Program-made: the position numbers and the translations under genes | The notes under the pieces: generated by a model | What the model saw: only the letters and a program-made list of their open reading frames with translations | Databases searched by the model: none | What the model was told of the DNA's origin: nothing | DNA from: Neobacillus sp. CF12 | GTDB lineage: Bacteria > Bacillota > Bacilli > Bacillales > Cytobacillaceae | DNA: 64,000 bases | Assembly (NCBI RefSeq): GCF_030348765.1 | Contig: NZ_JAUCEU010000007.1 | Location: 5,739,501 to 5,803,500 of the forward strand | Reading direction: 5' to 3' | Shown: piece after piece, positions 41,119 through 50,733 of the stretch | Position numbering within the stretch: position 1 is the first letter of the stretch | How the letters are laid out: each line of letters starts with the position of its first letter

Positions 41119-44100
41119 ATGATCACAAAGCTGAAATCCTTATATGACCGCAAAAGTTTTTATCAAGCTTTAGATATCATAAATCAAGAGATACATGTTT
41201 TAAAATCGCTGCGCTTTACTGAATTGAAACAGGAGCTTAACAGAATCAAGTCAGCCGAAGAATTTCAGGTTTTAATTCGTTTTACAGACCATTTTTTGAT
41301 GTATCATTATAGTTCTTTTTTAGTTCGTTATGCTTATCGAAGATTCCCTTGCGTATTAACGCTTTCTTGGTATTGTGAGGAACTTCTTGATAATGGAAAG
41401 CTAATAGAAGCAGATGAACTTATTTCAGCTGCAATTGCCGAAATTCAAGAAGAGGATCTCGATTGTGAGGAAGTGGAAAGGCTATACTTTTGTAAGATTC
41501 GTTGTTTGCTTGAAATGAAGTTATTTAGTCAAGCTGAAATGCTACTAGAAAAAGTAAAAGAATCCTCCCGCCCACTTTATGACAAGCTGGGGTATGTGTT
41601 CATGCATATAGGGAACAGAGAGAAGGCGGAGGAGTACTTTCAACAGGGCCTGAATGATCCTGAAAAAGGACGTCTATGTTACTTGCTGCTAGCTGATTTG
41701 AAAGCTTCAAAAGGACAAATTGAAGAGTCACTAGCTCTCATTGAGAAGGCAGAGAAACTCTTTCCTGACACACCTTCCTTTCTGCTAGAAAAAGTGAAAC
41801 GCTACCGGGATCTCGGTAAAATGATTGAAATGCTGGAATTGATTCAGGAGTTGAATGAGAGAATTCCTGAGCATGCATTTCATAAATATTTTAACCGCTT
41901 AACAAAAATTGCCTACTACCAATTAGGTGAATTTGATCTCCTTAGCAATGAAGATACAGGGAAGAAATCCATTTTTACGGTTAAAAACGAACAAGGGGAA
42001 TTGATAAAGCTTTCTATCAAACCCATTATTCAAAAAAGTAATTATTGTGTTCCCGCAAGCTTGGAGATGATTCTGACCTACTTTGGACTGAACATCACTC
42101 AAGATGAAATTGCTGCCCATATTTTTGACTTTACAGGCTCGAAGCTCTCGACAACTGTTGATTATCTTGAAAATAACGGATTTGCATGTCGATATTTTAT
42201 GGGCAATAAAGAGTTATATCTTGAACTTTTGAAAAAGAATATTCCGATTCTATTAAGTGTTGATTTTGAACATTCTTCTCATGTTCAAGTCATGACAGGC
42301 TATGACAGTCGGTTTGATTTTTATCATATCCAAGAACCGAATCTACTGGACACGATGTATATGGCAGCAAGTGATCTAGAAATGGCGAATGCATCGACTA
42401 GTTATATGTCCATCGTATGTGTACCAAAGGATAGAGCAAATGAGCTATCTTTTTTATCAAAGGAAGAGGATAATTATTTCCGCCGTGTGCAGGATTTAGG
42501 CGAAAAACTGGAAGAGGATGAAGGAAAATACAAAGAGATTTTTCTAGGATTCTTACAGGCGAACATTGATATTCCTTACACCCCCATTTATGTTGTAAAG
42601 CATTTTTCCTTTGAAGAGTATAGTGACTTTATTGTTCAATGTGCCCAAAGGCTGTTGTCGTCCTATCCTGAAAATGATTTTATGAATTTGCATGTGGCCC
42701 AAGCATATATGCGTCTCCACAAGATGGAACAAGCCAGAGAGCAGTTAAAACATACAGCCCGGAAAACTTTCTCTCCACTCTATCATTTTCTTAACGGTAG
42801 AATTGCGCTTTACTTCGATGAAATGACAGACGCAATACACTATTTTAGAAACTCTTTGCAGCTTGACCCGGATCAATACTACACATGGAGCTATCTTGCA
42901 CTAGCATATCTATACTCTGAAGATGTTCAGAAAGCAAATTATTTCTCTTCTATTAGTATGGACCTTGCACCGAAAGAAAGGTTTGTTCGTATTAATCATG
43001 CCGCTCTGTTAATTGAAAAGCAGGAGTATAGTGAAGCACGGAGCATTTACGACCAGTTAATTCGCGAAGTGCCAGAGGATGGTCATGCATGGTATGAACG
43101 GGCGCGTTTGGACCAGAAGCTTGGAAAAATAAGAAAGGCATTGCGAGGCTATTTAATGGCAATCAAGCTGGAAGAAAATGTTCCGTTTGCTGTCATGGCT
43201 GCTGCTGACCTATATGACTACGAACTGGATGAGCCTGCAAAAGCAGAAGAGATATTACAATCAAGCTTAAATGTTACGAATTCTGCTCAACTCCTAATCC
43301 GTCTCGGGGATTTCTATCGCGAACACGAGGAAATTGATAATTGTATAGATTGTTTTCAAAAATGTATCGATATGTTTCCAAATGAAGGATTAGCTTATAT
43401 TGGATTGGCAGAAGTTGTTGCTAGTAAAGAGAATAAGGAAAAAGCAATTGAGTTCCTTAAAAACCATACTTCCAGATTTGATAAGGATAGTGAATACTTG
43501 ATTAATAGTGGCCGAATGTTGGCAGAATGGGCATTGGAGGAAGACATTCAACCTCTGCTAGAAGAAGCCATCGAACTGATTGAAAGTGGAATCAACCATA
43601 TTCATTCCAAATTTAATGAAGCATTAGAGCTTTATGTAAAAATAGTCGAAGAAACACCATTCGTTAACAGAGCCATTGAGTTTCTAAAAGATAGTTTCAC
43701 TAATAATCCTAGAGTAATAGAATTCAAATGCTATGAGGGAACGTTATACGAAGAAAAACAGCACTATTCATCCGCATTGGAATGTTACAACGCTGCCATA
43801 CAGGTGAAGGAGGATTCTTTCCCTTATTACAGGATTGGTGAAATCTACTTTAATCTCGAATTGTATGAACTTGCAGCAAATGCATATGAAACTTGTATAG
43901 AAATTGAACCTAAACTTGAGCCTGCATATTTGCGGCTTGCAGAAATTGCTTCTAATAATGAAAATCACGAGAAAGAGGCTGAATATCTCTTACGTCTACT
44001 TGAAATTGCACCTCTAAGTGTCAATATTGAGTACTTGGTTTCGATTTTAGATGATGCTAGACTGAGACAATTACTGGTTGACTTGCACTCCTTGCCAAAA

Positions 44101-45081
44101 GGGATAGATAAAATTTGGAAACTCGATGCAGAAGCCTATGTATATGGGGCTTTAGGTGAAACACACTTAGAACAGGAAAAGGTAACGGAAGCTCTCCTTT
44201 TGGAACCAGGCTTTTCAGAATTGACACATCATCAGGCTAAAATTTTTATTAGAGCTAAAAAATGGAAGGAAGCTCGTTCAATTCTTACTTCGATTTTAAA
44301 TAAGGAACCTGAGAATGGTGAAGTATATAAATTGCTTATCATTTATACATCTGCTGCAAATAAATGGTCAAGACTCCCGAATATCCTTATGAAACTAAAT
44401 GGGGAAGATAAGGTTAGAAGCACAAGGTTTTTATTAGCAGCCGAGGCAGGTAAACAATTTATTATCGATATGAACTGGCTTGATGAAGAAGAAGGAAATG
44501 CATTTGGTCGATTTGTCTCGAAATTAAAGAACCGTACCAAGCAAATAAATCTTTTCGGTGTTATCATTGAGCTTTACGAAATGGCGATAAAATTAGATAA
44601 AAATAATTTATCTGCGGTTAGTCATTTCGCGCGATTTTATGAGCATTTTGAACTAGTTGAGGATTCCATTAAGATTTTGCAAAAGGCCTTAAAAAAATTA
44701 TGGGATGATCGACTCGCCTATCAGTTAGGGATGAATTACTTGTATGTAGAAGATTACTCATCTGCCCTTCCCCTATTTGAACGCCTAGTAAACAGTGATT
44801 CTGATGATACTCATCTCCGCTATTTGGCTGCGGTGATTCATTGTGAAATGGGTGAAACAAGTTTAGCAGAACAAATGATGTTGAGGATAATCGAAGTGAA
44901 TCCTCACGAGCAGAGCGTCCATTTACGTTTAGGCAGTTTATACAATGAACAAGGGAGAAATTTAGAGGCGAAAGATGTTCTTGAAAAAGGGAAGGACTAC
45001 CATCCATACGACTCCGACATCACAGATGAGCTTGAACGGACCTACCAGCATTTAGAAAATTCAATGGTACTAAGTAACTAA
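41119..45081 (+). CDS. giant TPR protein with embedded C39-like peptidase domain
   Basis: A 1320-residue soluble protein. Residues 1-290 are helical, TPR-like. About 295-440 form a papain-like C39_2 domain: Cys in KSNYCVPASLEMIL (about 310), His in SSHVQVMTGYD (about 387), and Asn in IQEPN (about 406), a full triad. From about 500 to the end, many TPR units follow (for example YYTWSYLALAYLYSEDVQKA). No signal peptide. AGGAGG at 41104-41109 places the start at ATG 41119, nine bases on; earlier ATGs (41077, 41113) have no site. It stands alone with its own terminator. It may process or bind peptides; the substrate is unknown. Confidence 0.85.
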   Translation: MITKLKSLYDRKSFYQALDIINQEIHVLKSLRFTELKQELNRIKSAEEFQVLIRFTDHFLMYHYSSFLVRYAYRRFPCVLTLSWYCEELLDNGKLIEADELISAAIAEIQEEDLDCEEVERLYFCKIRCLLEMKLFSQAEMLLEKVKESSRPLYDKLGYVFMHIGNREKAEEYFQQGLNDPEKGRLCYLLLADLKASKGQIEESLALIEKAEKLFPDTPSFLLEKVKRYRDLGKMIEMLELIQELNERIPEHAFHKYFNRLTKIAYYQLGEFDLLSNEDTGKKSIFTVKNEQGELIKLSIKPIIQKSNYCVPASLEMILTYFGLNITQDEIAAHIFDFTGSKLSTTVDYLENNGFACRYFMGNKELYLELLKKNIPILLSVDFEHSSHVQVMTGYDSRFDFYHIQEPNLLDTMYMAASDLEMANASTSYMSIVCVPKDRANELSFLSKEEDNYFRRVQDLGEKLEEDEGKYKEIFLGFLQANIDIPYTPIYVVKHFSFEEYSDFIVQCAQRLLSSYPENDFMNLHVAQAYMRLHKMEQAREQLKHTARKTFSPLYHFLNGRIALYFDEMTDAIHYFRNSLQLDPDQYYTWSYLALAYLYSEDVQKANYFSSISMDLAPKERFVRINHAALLIEKQEYSEARSIYDQLIREVPEDGHAWYERARLDQKLGKIRKALRGYLMAIKLEENVPFAVMAAADLYDYELDEPAKAEEILQSSLNVTNSAQLLIRLGDFYREHEEIDNCIDCFQKCIDMFPNEGLAYIGLAEVVASKENKEKAIEFLKNHTSRFDKDSEYLINSGRMLAEWALEEDIQPLLEEAIELIESGINHIHSKFNEALELYVKIVEETPFVNRAIEFLKDSFTNNPRVIEFKCYEGTLYEEKQHYSSALECYNAAIQVKEDSFPYYRIGEIYFNLELYELAANAYETCIEIEPKLEPAYLRLAEIASNNENHEKEAEYLLRLLEIAPLSVNIEYLVSILDDARLRQLLVDLHSLPKGIDKIWKLDAEAYVYGALGETHLEQEKVTEALLLEPGFSELTHHQAKIFIRAKKWKEARSILTSILNKEPENGEVYKLLIIYTSAANKWSRLPNILMKLNGEDKVRSTRFLLAAEAGKQFIIDMNWLDEEEGNAFGRFVSKLKNRTKQINLFGVIIELYEMAIKLDKNNLSAVSHFARFYEHFELVEDSIKILQKALKKLWDDRLAYQLGMNYLYVEDYSSALPLFERLVNSDSDDTHLRYLAAVIHCEMGETSLAEQMMLRIIEVNPHEQSVHLRLGSLYNEQGRNLEAKDVLEKGKDYHPYDSDITDELERTYQHLENSMVLSN

Positions 45082-45113
45082 AAACAGATACGCACTGCGT
45101 ATCTGTTTTTTTC
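45082..45113 (+). terminator. terminator after the TPR-C39 gene
   Basis: AACAGATACG / CGTATCTGTT stem, then TTTTTC. Confidence 0.85.
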
Positions 45114-45150
45114 TTCCTATAAATAAGATGAAAGTATTAAAATCTACGCT

Positions 45151-45158
45151 CATACAAT
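45151..45158 (+). promoter_or_regulatory. SigE-like -10 element of the beta-lysine cluster
   Basis: CATACAAT matches the mother-cell SigE -10 consensus CATACAMT. A weaker AGTATT lies 12 bases upstream (45133-45138), slightly closer than usual. The homologous B. subtilis operon is, as I recall, SigE-dependent. Confidence 0.45.
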
Positions 45159-45181
45159 GAACTAAAAGGGGAAGTGGTGTA

Positions 45182-46531
45182 GTGTTGGAACGGACGTATC
45201 TCATAAAACCATCACTCGATGATACCTTGCCGATGATTGATTATGGCATAGGGATATATTTGTATGATATGGAAGGTAAAAAATATCTTGACGGTGCCTC
45301 GGGTGCGGTCACCGCTAACATTGGTCATGGTGTTACCGAAATTATCGAAGCGATGCAAGAGCAGGCAAAAAAAATCTCGTTTGTCTACCGCTCACAATTT
45401 ACCAGTGAAGCAGCAGAAAAGCTGGCTGAAAAAATTTCAGCACTAACCCCAGCTGACCTCAATTGGTGCTTTTTTGTCAATAGCGGCTCTGAAGCGGTAG
45501 AAACCGCAATGAAAATGGCGATTCAATACTGGCAGGAGAAAGGTATCCATACGAAAACGAAGGTGCTATCTAGGTGGGTTAGTTACCATGGAATCACGTT
45601 AGGAGCGCTTTCTTTGTCTGGTCACACGGGCAGGCGAGCACGATTTGTTCCGCTGCTAGAGGACTTTCCAGTCATCAATCCCCCGTACTGCTATCGTTGC
45701 CCCTACAACCTCGAAGCCCCTTCTTGCGGCTATCTTTGTGCACAAGAATTAGAGCAAGCAATCAAACGAATCGGTGCAAATCATATTGCGGCCTTTATCG
45801 CTGAACCCGTTATTGGTGCTGCTGGCGGGGCGATTGCACCACCGAAGGATTATTTTAAGACAATCAAAAAGATCTGTGAGGCAAACGATATCCTATTTAT
45901 TGCAGATGAGGTTATGACTGGTTTTGGGCGGACGGGATCGATGCTCGCCATGGAACAATATGGTGTAATTCCAGATATTGTGGCTTTAGGGAAAGGGATG
46001 GGTGCAGGTTATGCACCGATTGCTGCTGCGCTTGCCAGTGAAAAGGTAATTGAACCTATTTTAGCGGGAACAAAAGTGGTAATGAGCGGTCATACTTTAA
46101 GTGCTAATCCACAATCCTGTGCTGTTTCGCTAGCCGTACTGGAGTATTTGGAAAAAAATAAGATTGTCAGTGAAGTAGAATCAAAGGGAGATTACTTAAA
46201 GAACAGGCTTCTGAAATTAAAAAATGACTATTCCTTTATCGGTGATGTTCGCGGAAAAGGTTTATTACTGGGAATTGAATTTGTAGAGGATGCAACAACC
46301 AAAACACCCTTTTCTAGAGAGGCATTGGTGACCCAAAAAATGATTTCCTTCGCGAAGGAAAAAGGGCTGCTTGTTTATCCAGCAGGTGCTGGTATTGATG
46401 GTGTCAATGGTGACTCCATCATAATCTCCCCGCCATTAACGATTACCAAAGATGAATTAGATGACTTGCTAACTCTACTCAAAGCAACTTTCGATGCATT
46501 TACAATGGAATTGAAGTCAGGTGGTGTTTGA
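45182..46531 (+). CDS. yodT: class III PLP aminotransferase (YodT)
   Basis: A 449-residue aminotransferase of the omega-amino acid/acetylornithine family. Cofactor contacts visible are NSGSEAVETAMKMA, the VSYHGITLGALSLSGH segment, LFIADEVMTGFGRTG with the pyridine-ring Asp, and the Schiff-base Lys in VALGKGMGAGYAPI. It heads yodTSRQ-(ALDH)-yodP-(activator)-kamA and probably removes an amino group from a beta-lysine derivative. The start is GTG 45182 (or the adjacent TTG). The stop lies immediately before the next ATG. Confidence 0.9.
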   Translation: MLERTYLIKPSLDDTLPMIDYGIGIYLYDMEGKKYLDGASGAVTANIGHGVTEIIEAMQEQAKKISFVYRSQFTSEAAEKLAEKISALTPADLNWCFFVNSGSEAVETAMKMAIQYWQEKGIHTKTKVLSRWVSYHGITLGALSLSGHTGRRARFVPLLEDFPVINPPYCYRCPYNLEAPSCGYLCAQELEQAIKRIGANHIAAFIAEPVIGAAGGAIAPPKDYFKTIKKICEANDILFIADEVMTGFGRTGSMLAMEQYGVIPDIVALGKGMGAGYAPIAAALASEKVIEPILAGTKVVMSGHTLSANPQSCAVSLAVLEYLEKNKIVSEVESKGDYLKNRLLKLKNDYSFIGDVRGKGLLLGIEFVEDATTKTPFSREALVTQKMISFAKEKGLLVYPAGAGIDGVNGDSIIISPPLTITKDELDDLLTLLKATFDAFTMELKSGGV

Positions 46532-47224
46532 ATGGAAAATCCATTTGGAAAGATTACAACCTTAGAGAAGGTGCTGGAGCTCTTTTTTAACGGGATGACC
46601 TTAATGTTTGGGGGATTTGGCGGTGTAGGAACCCCGCCAACCCTGATTGATGCTATTCTCGAAAAAGGTGTAAAAAATCTAACCTTAATTGGAAATGATA
46701 CAGGATTTCCACATATCGGTATTGGCAAATTAGTCAGTCAAGATAGGGCATTAAAGGTGATTGCTTCACACATTGGCTCCAATCCAATAGCCGGTAAACT
46801 CATGCATGAAGGAAGGCTCGAGGTGGAGTTTTCGCCGCAAGGGATATTAGCAGAAAGAATTCGTGCTGGCGGTGTCGGTCTTCCTGCGATTCTAAGTGAT
46901 ATCGGTATGGATAATGAACTCGTATCAAAAAACAAACCTCATTTTCTCCTAAACGGAAAGGACTACTTAATTGAAACAGCGTTAACTGCAGATGTATCAA
47001 TCATTTATGCTAAAAAAGCAGACCCCTATGGAAATTTAATTTATGACAAAAGTGCACGAAATACGAATCCACTTGTGGCAATGGCTGGAGATATTACGAT
47101 TGCAGAGGTAGAGGAAATTGTTCCACTTGGCAATCTCGACCCTGATGAAATCATTACCCCTGGAGTGTTCGTGGATCATATTATCCCTTCAAAGGGGGTG
47201 AACTGGAAATGGGCTTGGGAGTAG
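46532..47224 (+). CDS. yodS: CoA-transferase subunit A (YodS)
   Basis: A 230-residue alpha subunit of a 3-oxoacid-type CoA-transferase. The glycine-rich MFGGFGGVGTPPTLIDAIL opens the fold, with GNDTGFPHIGIGKLV, then the family core EFSPQGILAERIRAGGVGLP. It begins on the base after the yodT stop and overlaps yodR by 16 bases. It should pair with YodR to activate a beta-amino or keto acid of the pathway as a CoA ester. Confidence 0.93.
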   Translation: MENPFGKITTLEKVLELFFNGMTLMFGGFGGVGTPPTLIDAILEKGVKNLTLIGNDTGFPHIGIGKLVSQDRALKVIASHIGSNPIAGKLMHEGRLEVEFSPQGILAERIRAGGVGLPAILSDIGMDNELVSKNKPHFLLNGKDYLIETALTADVSIIYAKKADPYGNLIYDKSARNTNPLVAMAGDITIAEVEEIVPLGNLDPDEIITPGVFVDHIIPSKGVNWKWAWE

Positions 47225-47874
47225 ATTTTCGCAACACAATCGCAAAAAGAGCAGCAGAAGAAATCACCAATGGAATGGTTGTTAACCTTGGTATAGGTAT
47301 TCCGTCTCTCGTTCCCAATCATTTGCCGAAGAGCATGATGGTGATGTTTCATGCTGAAAATGGGATTACAGGGATGGGACCTAGTCCAGAAGTGGGAAGA
47401 GAAGATGAGAATTTATGTAATGCCGGTGGTTTTCCAGTCACCTTAACCCAGGGTGGTTCTTACTGTGATAGTGCCATCGCCTTTGGGATGATTCGTAGAG
47501 GACGAGTGGATATTACGATTCTGGGTTCCCTTCAGGTTAGCAGGCAGGGTGATTTAGCCAATTGGATTGTTCCGGGAAAAAAAGTACCTGGGATGGGTGG
47601 TGCCATGGAACTTGCCCAAAAGGCGCGAAAAGTGATTGTGTTAATGAATCATTGTGATAAAGCTGGAAATCCGAAAATTGTTAAAACATGTACGTTACCA
47701 TTAACATCGGCTGCCTGTGTGGATATGATTATCACGGAATTAGCTGTTTTCATGGTGACTCCCGAAGGATTATTGCTAACAGAATTGTTCCCGCCTTATG
47801 ACTTACAAGAGGTAGTAAATAAAACAGAATGTGAGTTTACGGTAAGTGAAGTTGTCCGCAAGATATCCTATTAA
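47209..47874 (+). CDS. yodR: CoA-transferase subunit B (YodR)
   Basis: A 221-residue beta subunit. The catalytic Glu is in MFHAENGITGMGP (ENG), preceded by VVNLGIGIPSLVPNHLP and followed by ITILGSLQVSRQGDLANWIV and GMGGAMELAQKARKVIVLM. AAAGGGGGTGAA lies eight bases before the ATG inside yodS. Forms the heteromeric enzyme with YodS. Confidence 0.94.
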   Translation: MGLGVDFRNTIAKRAAEEITNGMVVNLGIGIPSLVPNHLPKSMMVMFHAENGITGMGPSPEVGREDENLCNAGGFPVTLTQGGSYCDSAIAFGMIRRGRVDITILGSLQVSRQGDLANWIVPGKKVPGMGGAMELAQKARKVIVLMNHCDKAGNPKIVKTCTLPLTSAACVDMIITELAVFMVTPEGLLLTELFPPYDLQEVVNKTECEFTVSEVVRKISY

Positions 47875-47908
47875 TCTCACCTATTCCTAATAAGAAGGAG
47901 GGAAAGTG

Positions 47909-49195
47909 TTGTCAAAACATGAAGAAACCATTAAACAATGGCTAAAGGACAATCGTGCGAGAGGAACTAGGTTCTTACAGATTCTCGTCCAAGAAAATAG
48001 TATACGAGGAAACGAGAGTAGTGCGCAGGCGGTTATTATTGAAAAATGTCGTCAGTTAGGGTTACATCTCGATATTTGGGAAATTGATCGAAACGAACTC
48101 AGCCAGCATGAGGCGTTCTGCTGTGATCGGCAAAGCTTTGAAGGAAATCCGAATGTTGTTGCGGTATTAAAAGGGACTGGCGGTGGAAAGTCGATCATTC
48201 TAAATGGACATATCGATGTAGTCCCTGTAGGTGATGAGAAGAACTGGGAACATGACCCTTTTAGCGGACATATTGAGTGTGGAAAGCTGTATGGACGTGG
48301 AAGTACAGATATGAAGGGTGGTACTGCTGCCTTAATCATGGCAATAGAAGCGATTATATCCACGGGTATTAAGCTAAAAGGGGATATTATTTTTCAGAGT
48401 GTAATCGAAGAGGAAAGCGGCGGTGCTGGCTCACTTGCTGCGGTTCTAAGAGGCTATACTGCAGATGGTGCCATTATTCCAGAACCGACGGGTATGAAAA
48501 TTTTTCCGAAACAGCAGGGTTCCATGTGGTTTAGAATCACTGTAAAAGGAAGGGCAGCACATGGAGGAACGAGATATGAAGGGGTAAGTGCCATTGAGAA
48601 GGCGGTATTGGTTATCCAAAAACTGCAACAACTGGAGAAGAATCGAAATATTAAAATCACAGACCCTCTATTTAACAATATTCCGATACCTATCCCGATT
48701 AATATCGGAAAAATAAATAGTGGTGAATGGCCGTCATCTGTTCCAGATTTAGCTGTGATTGAAGGGAGAATGGGGGTATCGCCTGAAGAAACGATATCGG
48801 CTGCTCAAGGAGAAATGGCTGCAGTTATGAAGGAACTCAATGAACAAGACGAATGGTTCCAAAAAAATCCTTTGGAAATCGAATGGTTTGGGGGAAGATG
48901 GCTTCCTGGTAACCTAGAAGTGGATCATCCATTAATGAAGACACTTTCTGCTAGTTTTCTAGAAGTGAAGGGAGAACAACCGGTCATTGAGGCAAGTCCA
49001 TGGGGGACGGATGGCGGAATTCTATCAAATGTGGGGAATACGCCGGTAGTTGTATTCGGACCGGGCATTACAGCGACTGCACATGATGCGAATGAACACA
49101 TTCAGTTGGAGGATTTGTTTGCAGCAAGTAAGATTATTGCTCTAACCTTATTAAAGTGGTGTGAAGTCAGTGAAGAAGAAACCCCTCCGTTATAG
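47909..49195 (+). CDS. yodQ: M20 family deacylase/peptidase (YodQ)
   Basis: A 428-residue zinc hydrolase of the ArgE/DapE type. Metal ligands are HIDVVPVGDEKNWEHDPFSG (His, Asp), GRGSTDMKGGTAAL (bridging Asp), the catalytic Glu in VIEEESGGAGS, and a C-terminal His in TATAHDANEHIQ. It may deacetylate N-acetyl-beta-lysine or a breakdown product. AAGGAGGG ends six bases before TTG 47909; GTG 47906 is too close. It keeps the yodR-yodQ order. Confidence 0.9.
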   Translation: MSKHEETIKQWLKDNRARGTRFLQILVQENSIRGNESSAQAVIIEKCRQLGLHLDIWEIDRNELSQHEAFCCDRQSFEGNPNVVAVLKGTGGGKSIILNGHIDVVPVGDEKNWEHDPFSGHIECGKLYGRGSTDMKGGTAALIMAIEAIISTGIKLKGDIIFQSVIEEESGGAGSLAAVLRGYTADGAIIPEPTGMKIFPKQQGSMWFRITVKGRAAHGGTRYEGVSAIEKAVLVIQKLQQLEKNRNIKITDPLFNNIPIPIPINIGKINSGEWPSSVPDLAVIEGRMGVSPEETISAAQGEMAAVMKELNEQDEWFQKNPLEIEWFGGRWLPGNLEVDHPLMKTLSASFLEVKGEQPVIEASPWGTDGGILSNVGNTPVVVFGPGITATAHDANEHIQLEDLFAASKIIALTLLKWCEVSEEETPPL

Positions 49196-49249
49196 TAAAA
49201 TTTGCTACAATAGTAAATAATGAACGTTTTACAGTTTGGAGGGAAAAAG

Positions 49250-50671
49250 ATGAAAAAGGATTTGTGGATAGGTGGAGAATATCGAAAACCTGCTTCCTAT
49301 ATGGAACTGAGAAATCCGTATAACTTGGAACTGCTAGCGGAGATCGGGACTGCTGACGTAGAGGATGTCCAGTCAGCAATAAGTGCAGCACATCAGGCTC
49401 AAACAATTATGGCAGAAATGCCTGCATTTGAACGGGCCGAAATCCTTGAAAAAGTGGCAGGCTCTCTTAAGCAAGACCGTGAAGAATGTGCGAGATTAAT
49501 TGCCATTGAGGCAGCAAAACCGCTAAAGGCAGCTAGAGCCGAGGTCGACAGAACCATTATGACCTATACCTTTGCTGCACATGAAGCGAGAAGAATTCAT
49601 GGTGAAACGGTACCGATGGACGCTGCGCCTGGTGGTCAGGGCAGGCTTGCTTTTACGATTCGGGAACCATTAGGTGTTATTGCCGCGATTACCCCGTTTA
49701 ATTTCCCTATGAATCTGGTTGCCCATAAAGTGGGTCCGGCGATTGCCGCAGGAAATAGCATTGTCCTAAAGCCAGCAAGTCAAACACCGTTATCAGCTTA
49801 TAAGATAGCTGAATACTTTCATTCTGCAGGCTTACCTGCAGGAGCCTTAAATGTCATCACTGGCAGCGGAAGTAAAATTGGCGATGTATTACTGAAAGAC
49901 GAACGGATAAAAATGATTACCTTTACCGGAAGTCCAGAGGTTGGAACCTATATCCGTGAAAACTCTGGTTTAAAACGTGTCACACTGGAGTTAGGATCGA
50001 ATTCAGCGTTAATTGTTGATGATGGTGTCGGGCTGGATACTGTAATCCCTAGAATTGTAAATGGAGCCTTTGCCTATCAGGGGCAGGTCTGTATTTCAAT
50101 CCAAAGAATTTTTGTTCATGCGAACCTATTTGAAACCTTTGTTGATCAATTTGTAAGTGAGACCCAAAAGTTAAAAGCAGGGAATCCACTAGAGGAAGAT
50201 ACCGACATTTCTGCGATGATTACACGTGGCGACGTGGAGCGAACGAAAGAGTGGGTAGATGAAGCCGTCAACCATGGGGCACAGTTGAGGTTTGGTGGTA
50301 ACTCTGAAGGCGGTATCTTTCAGCCGACCGTTTTAGTGAACGTACCTGCCAGCGAAAAGGTAAGTTGTGAAGAAGTTTTTGCACCTGTTGTCCATATCAA
50401 TACCTTTACAGAATTTGAAGAAGCTATCACACTTGTAAATGATTCTAAATTTGGTTTACAAGCAGGAATCTTCACGAATGATATCCATAAAGCACTTCGA
50501 GCAGCAAAAAAACTTGAGGTTGGCGGAGTCATGATTAATGAGATACCTACTTTCCGAGTTGATCAAATGCCTTATGGCGGAGTAAAAATGAGCGGAATGG
50601 GACGTGAAGGCATTAAGTATGCAGTGGAAGAAATGACGGAACTTAAGCTAATCAGTTTTAAAACGGAGTAG
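49250..50671 (+). CDS. aldehyde dehydrogenase family protein inserted in the beta-lysine cluster
   Basis: A 473-residue NAD(P)-dependent enzyme. Seen are ITPFNFPMNLVAHKVGPAIA, the coenzyme site ITFTGSPEVGTYI, the general base Glu in VTLELGSNSALIV and the nucleophile Cys in YQGQVCISIQRI. The QRI context resembles glyceraldehyde-3-P/lactaldehyde dehydrogenases. TTTGGAGGGAAAAAG sets ATG 49250; the frame from 49220 is longer. I do not recall it in the B. subtilis operon. It could oxidise the semialdehyde that YodT would create. Confidence 0.9.
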   Translation: MKKDLWIGGEYRKPASYMELRNPYNLELLAEIGTADVEDVQSAISAAHQAQTIMAEMPAFERAEILEKVAGSLKQDREECARLIAIEAAKPLKAARAEVDRTIMTYTFAAHEARRIHGETVPMDAAPGGQGRLAFTIREPLGVIAAITPFNFPMNLVAHKVGPAIAAGNSIVLKPASQTPLSAYKIAEYFHSAGLPAGALNVITGSGSKIGDVLLKDERIKMITFTGSPEVGTYIRENSGLKRVTLELGSNSALIVDDGVGLDTVIPRIVNGAFAYQGQVCISIQRIFVHANLFETFVDQFVSETQKLKAGNPLEEDTDISAMITRGDVERTKEWVDEAVNHGAQLRFGGNSEGGIFQPTVLVNVPASEKVSCEEVFAPVVHINTFTEFEEAITLVNDSKFGLQAGIFTNDIHKALRAAKKLEVGGVMINEIPTFRVDQMPYGGVKMSGMGREGIKYAVEEMTELKLISFKTE

Positions 50672-50673
50672 AA

Positions 50674-50709
50674 GAATGTCTGGCTGATTATCCAGTCAGA
50701 CATTTTTTT
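50674..50709 (+). terminator. terminator after the aldehyde dehydrogenase gene
   Basis: AATGTCTGGCTG / CAGTCAGACATT stem, then TTTTTC. It would lower expression of yodP unless read through. Confidence 0.8.
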
Positions 50710-50733
50710 CACTATCAGGAAGGAGCCTGTGAG

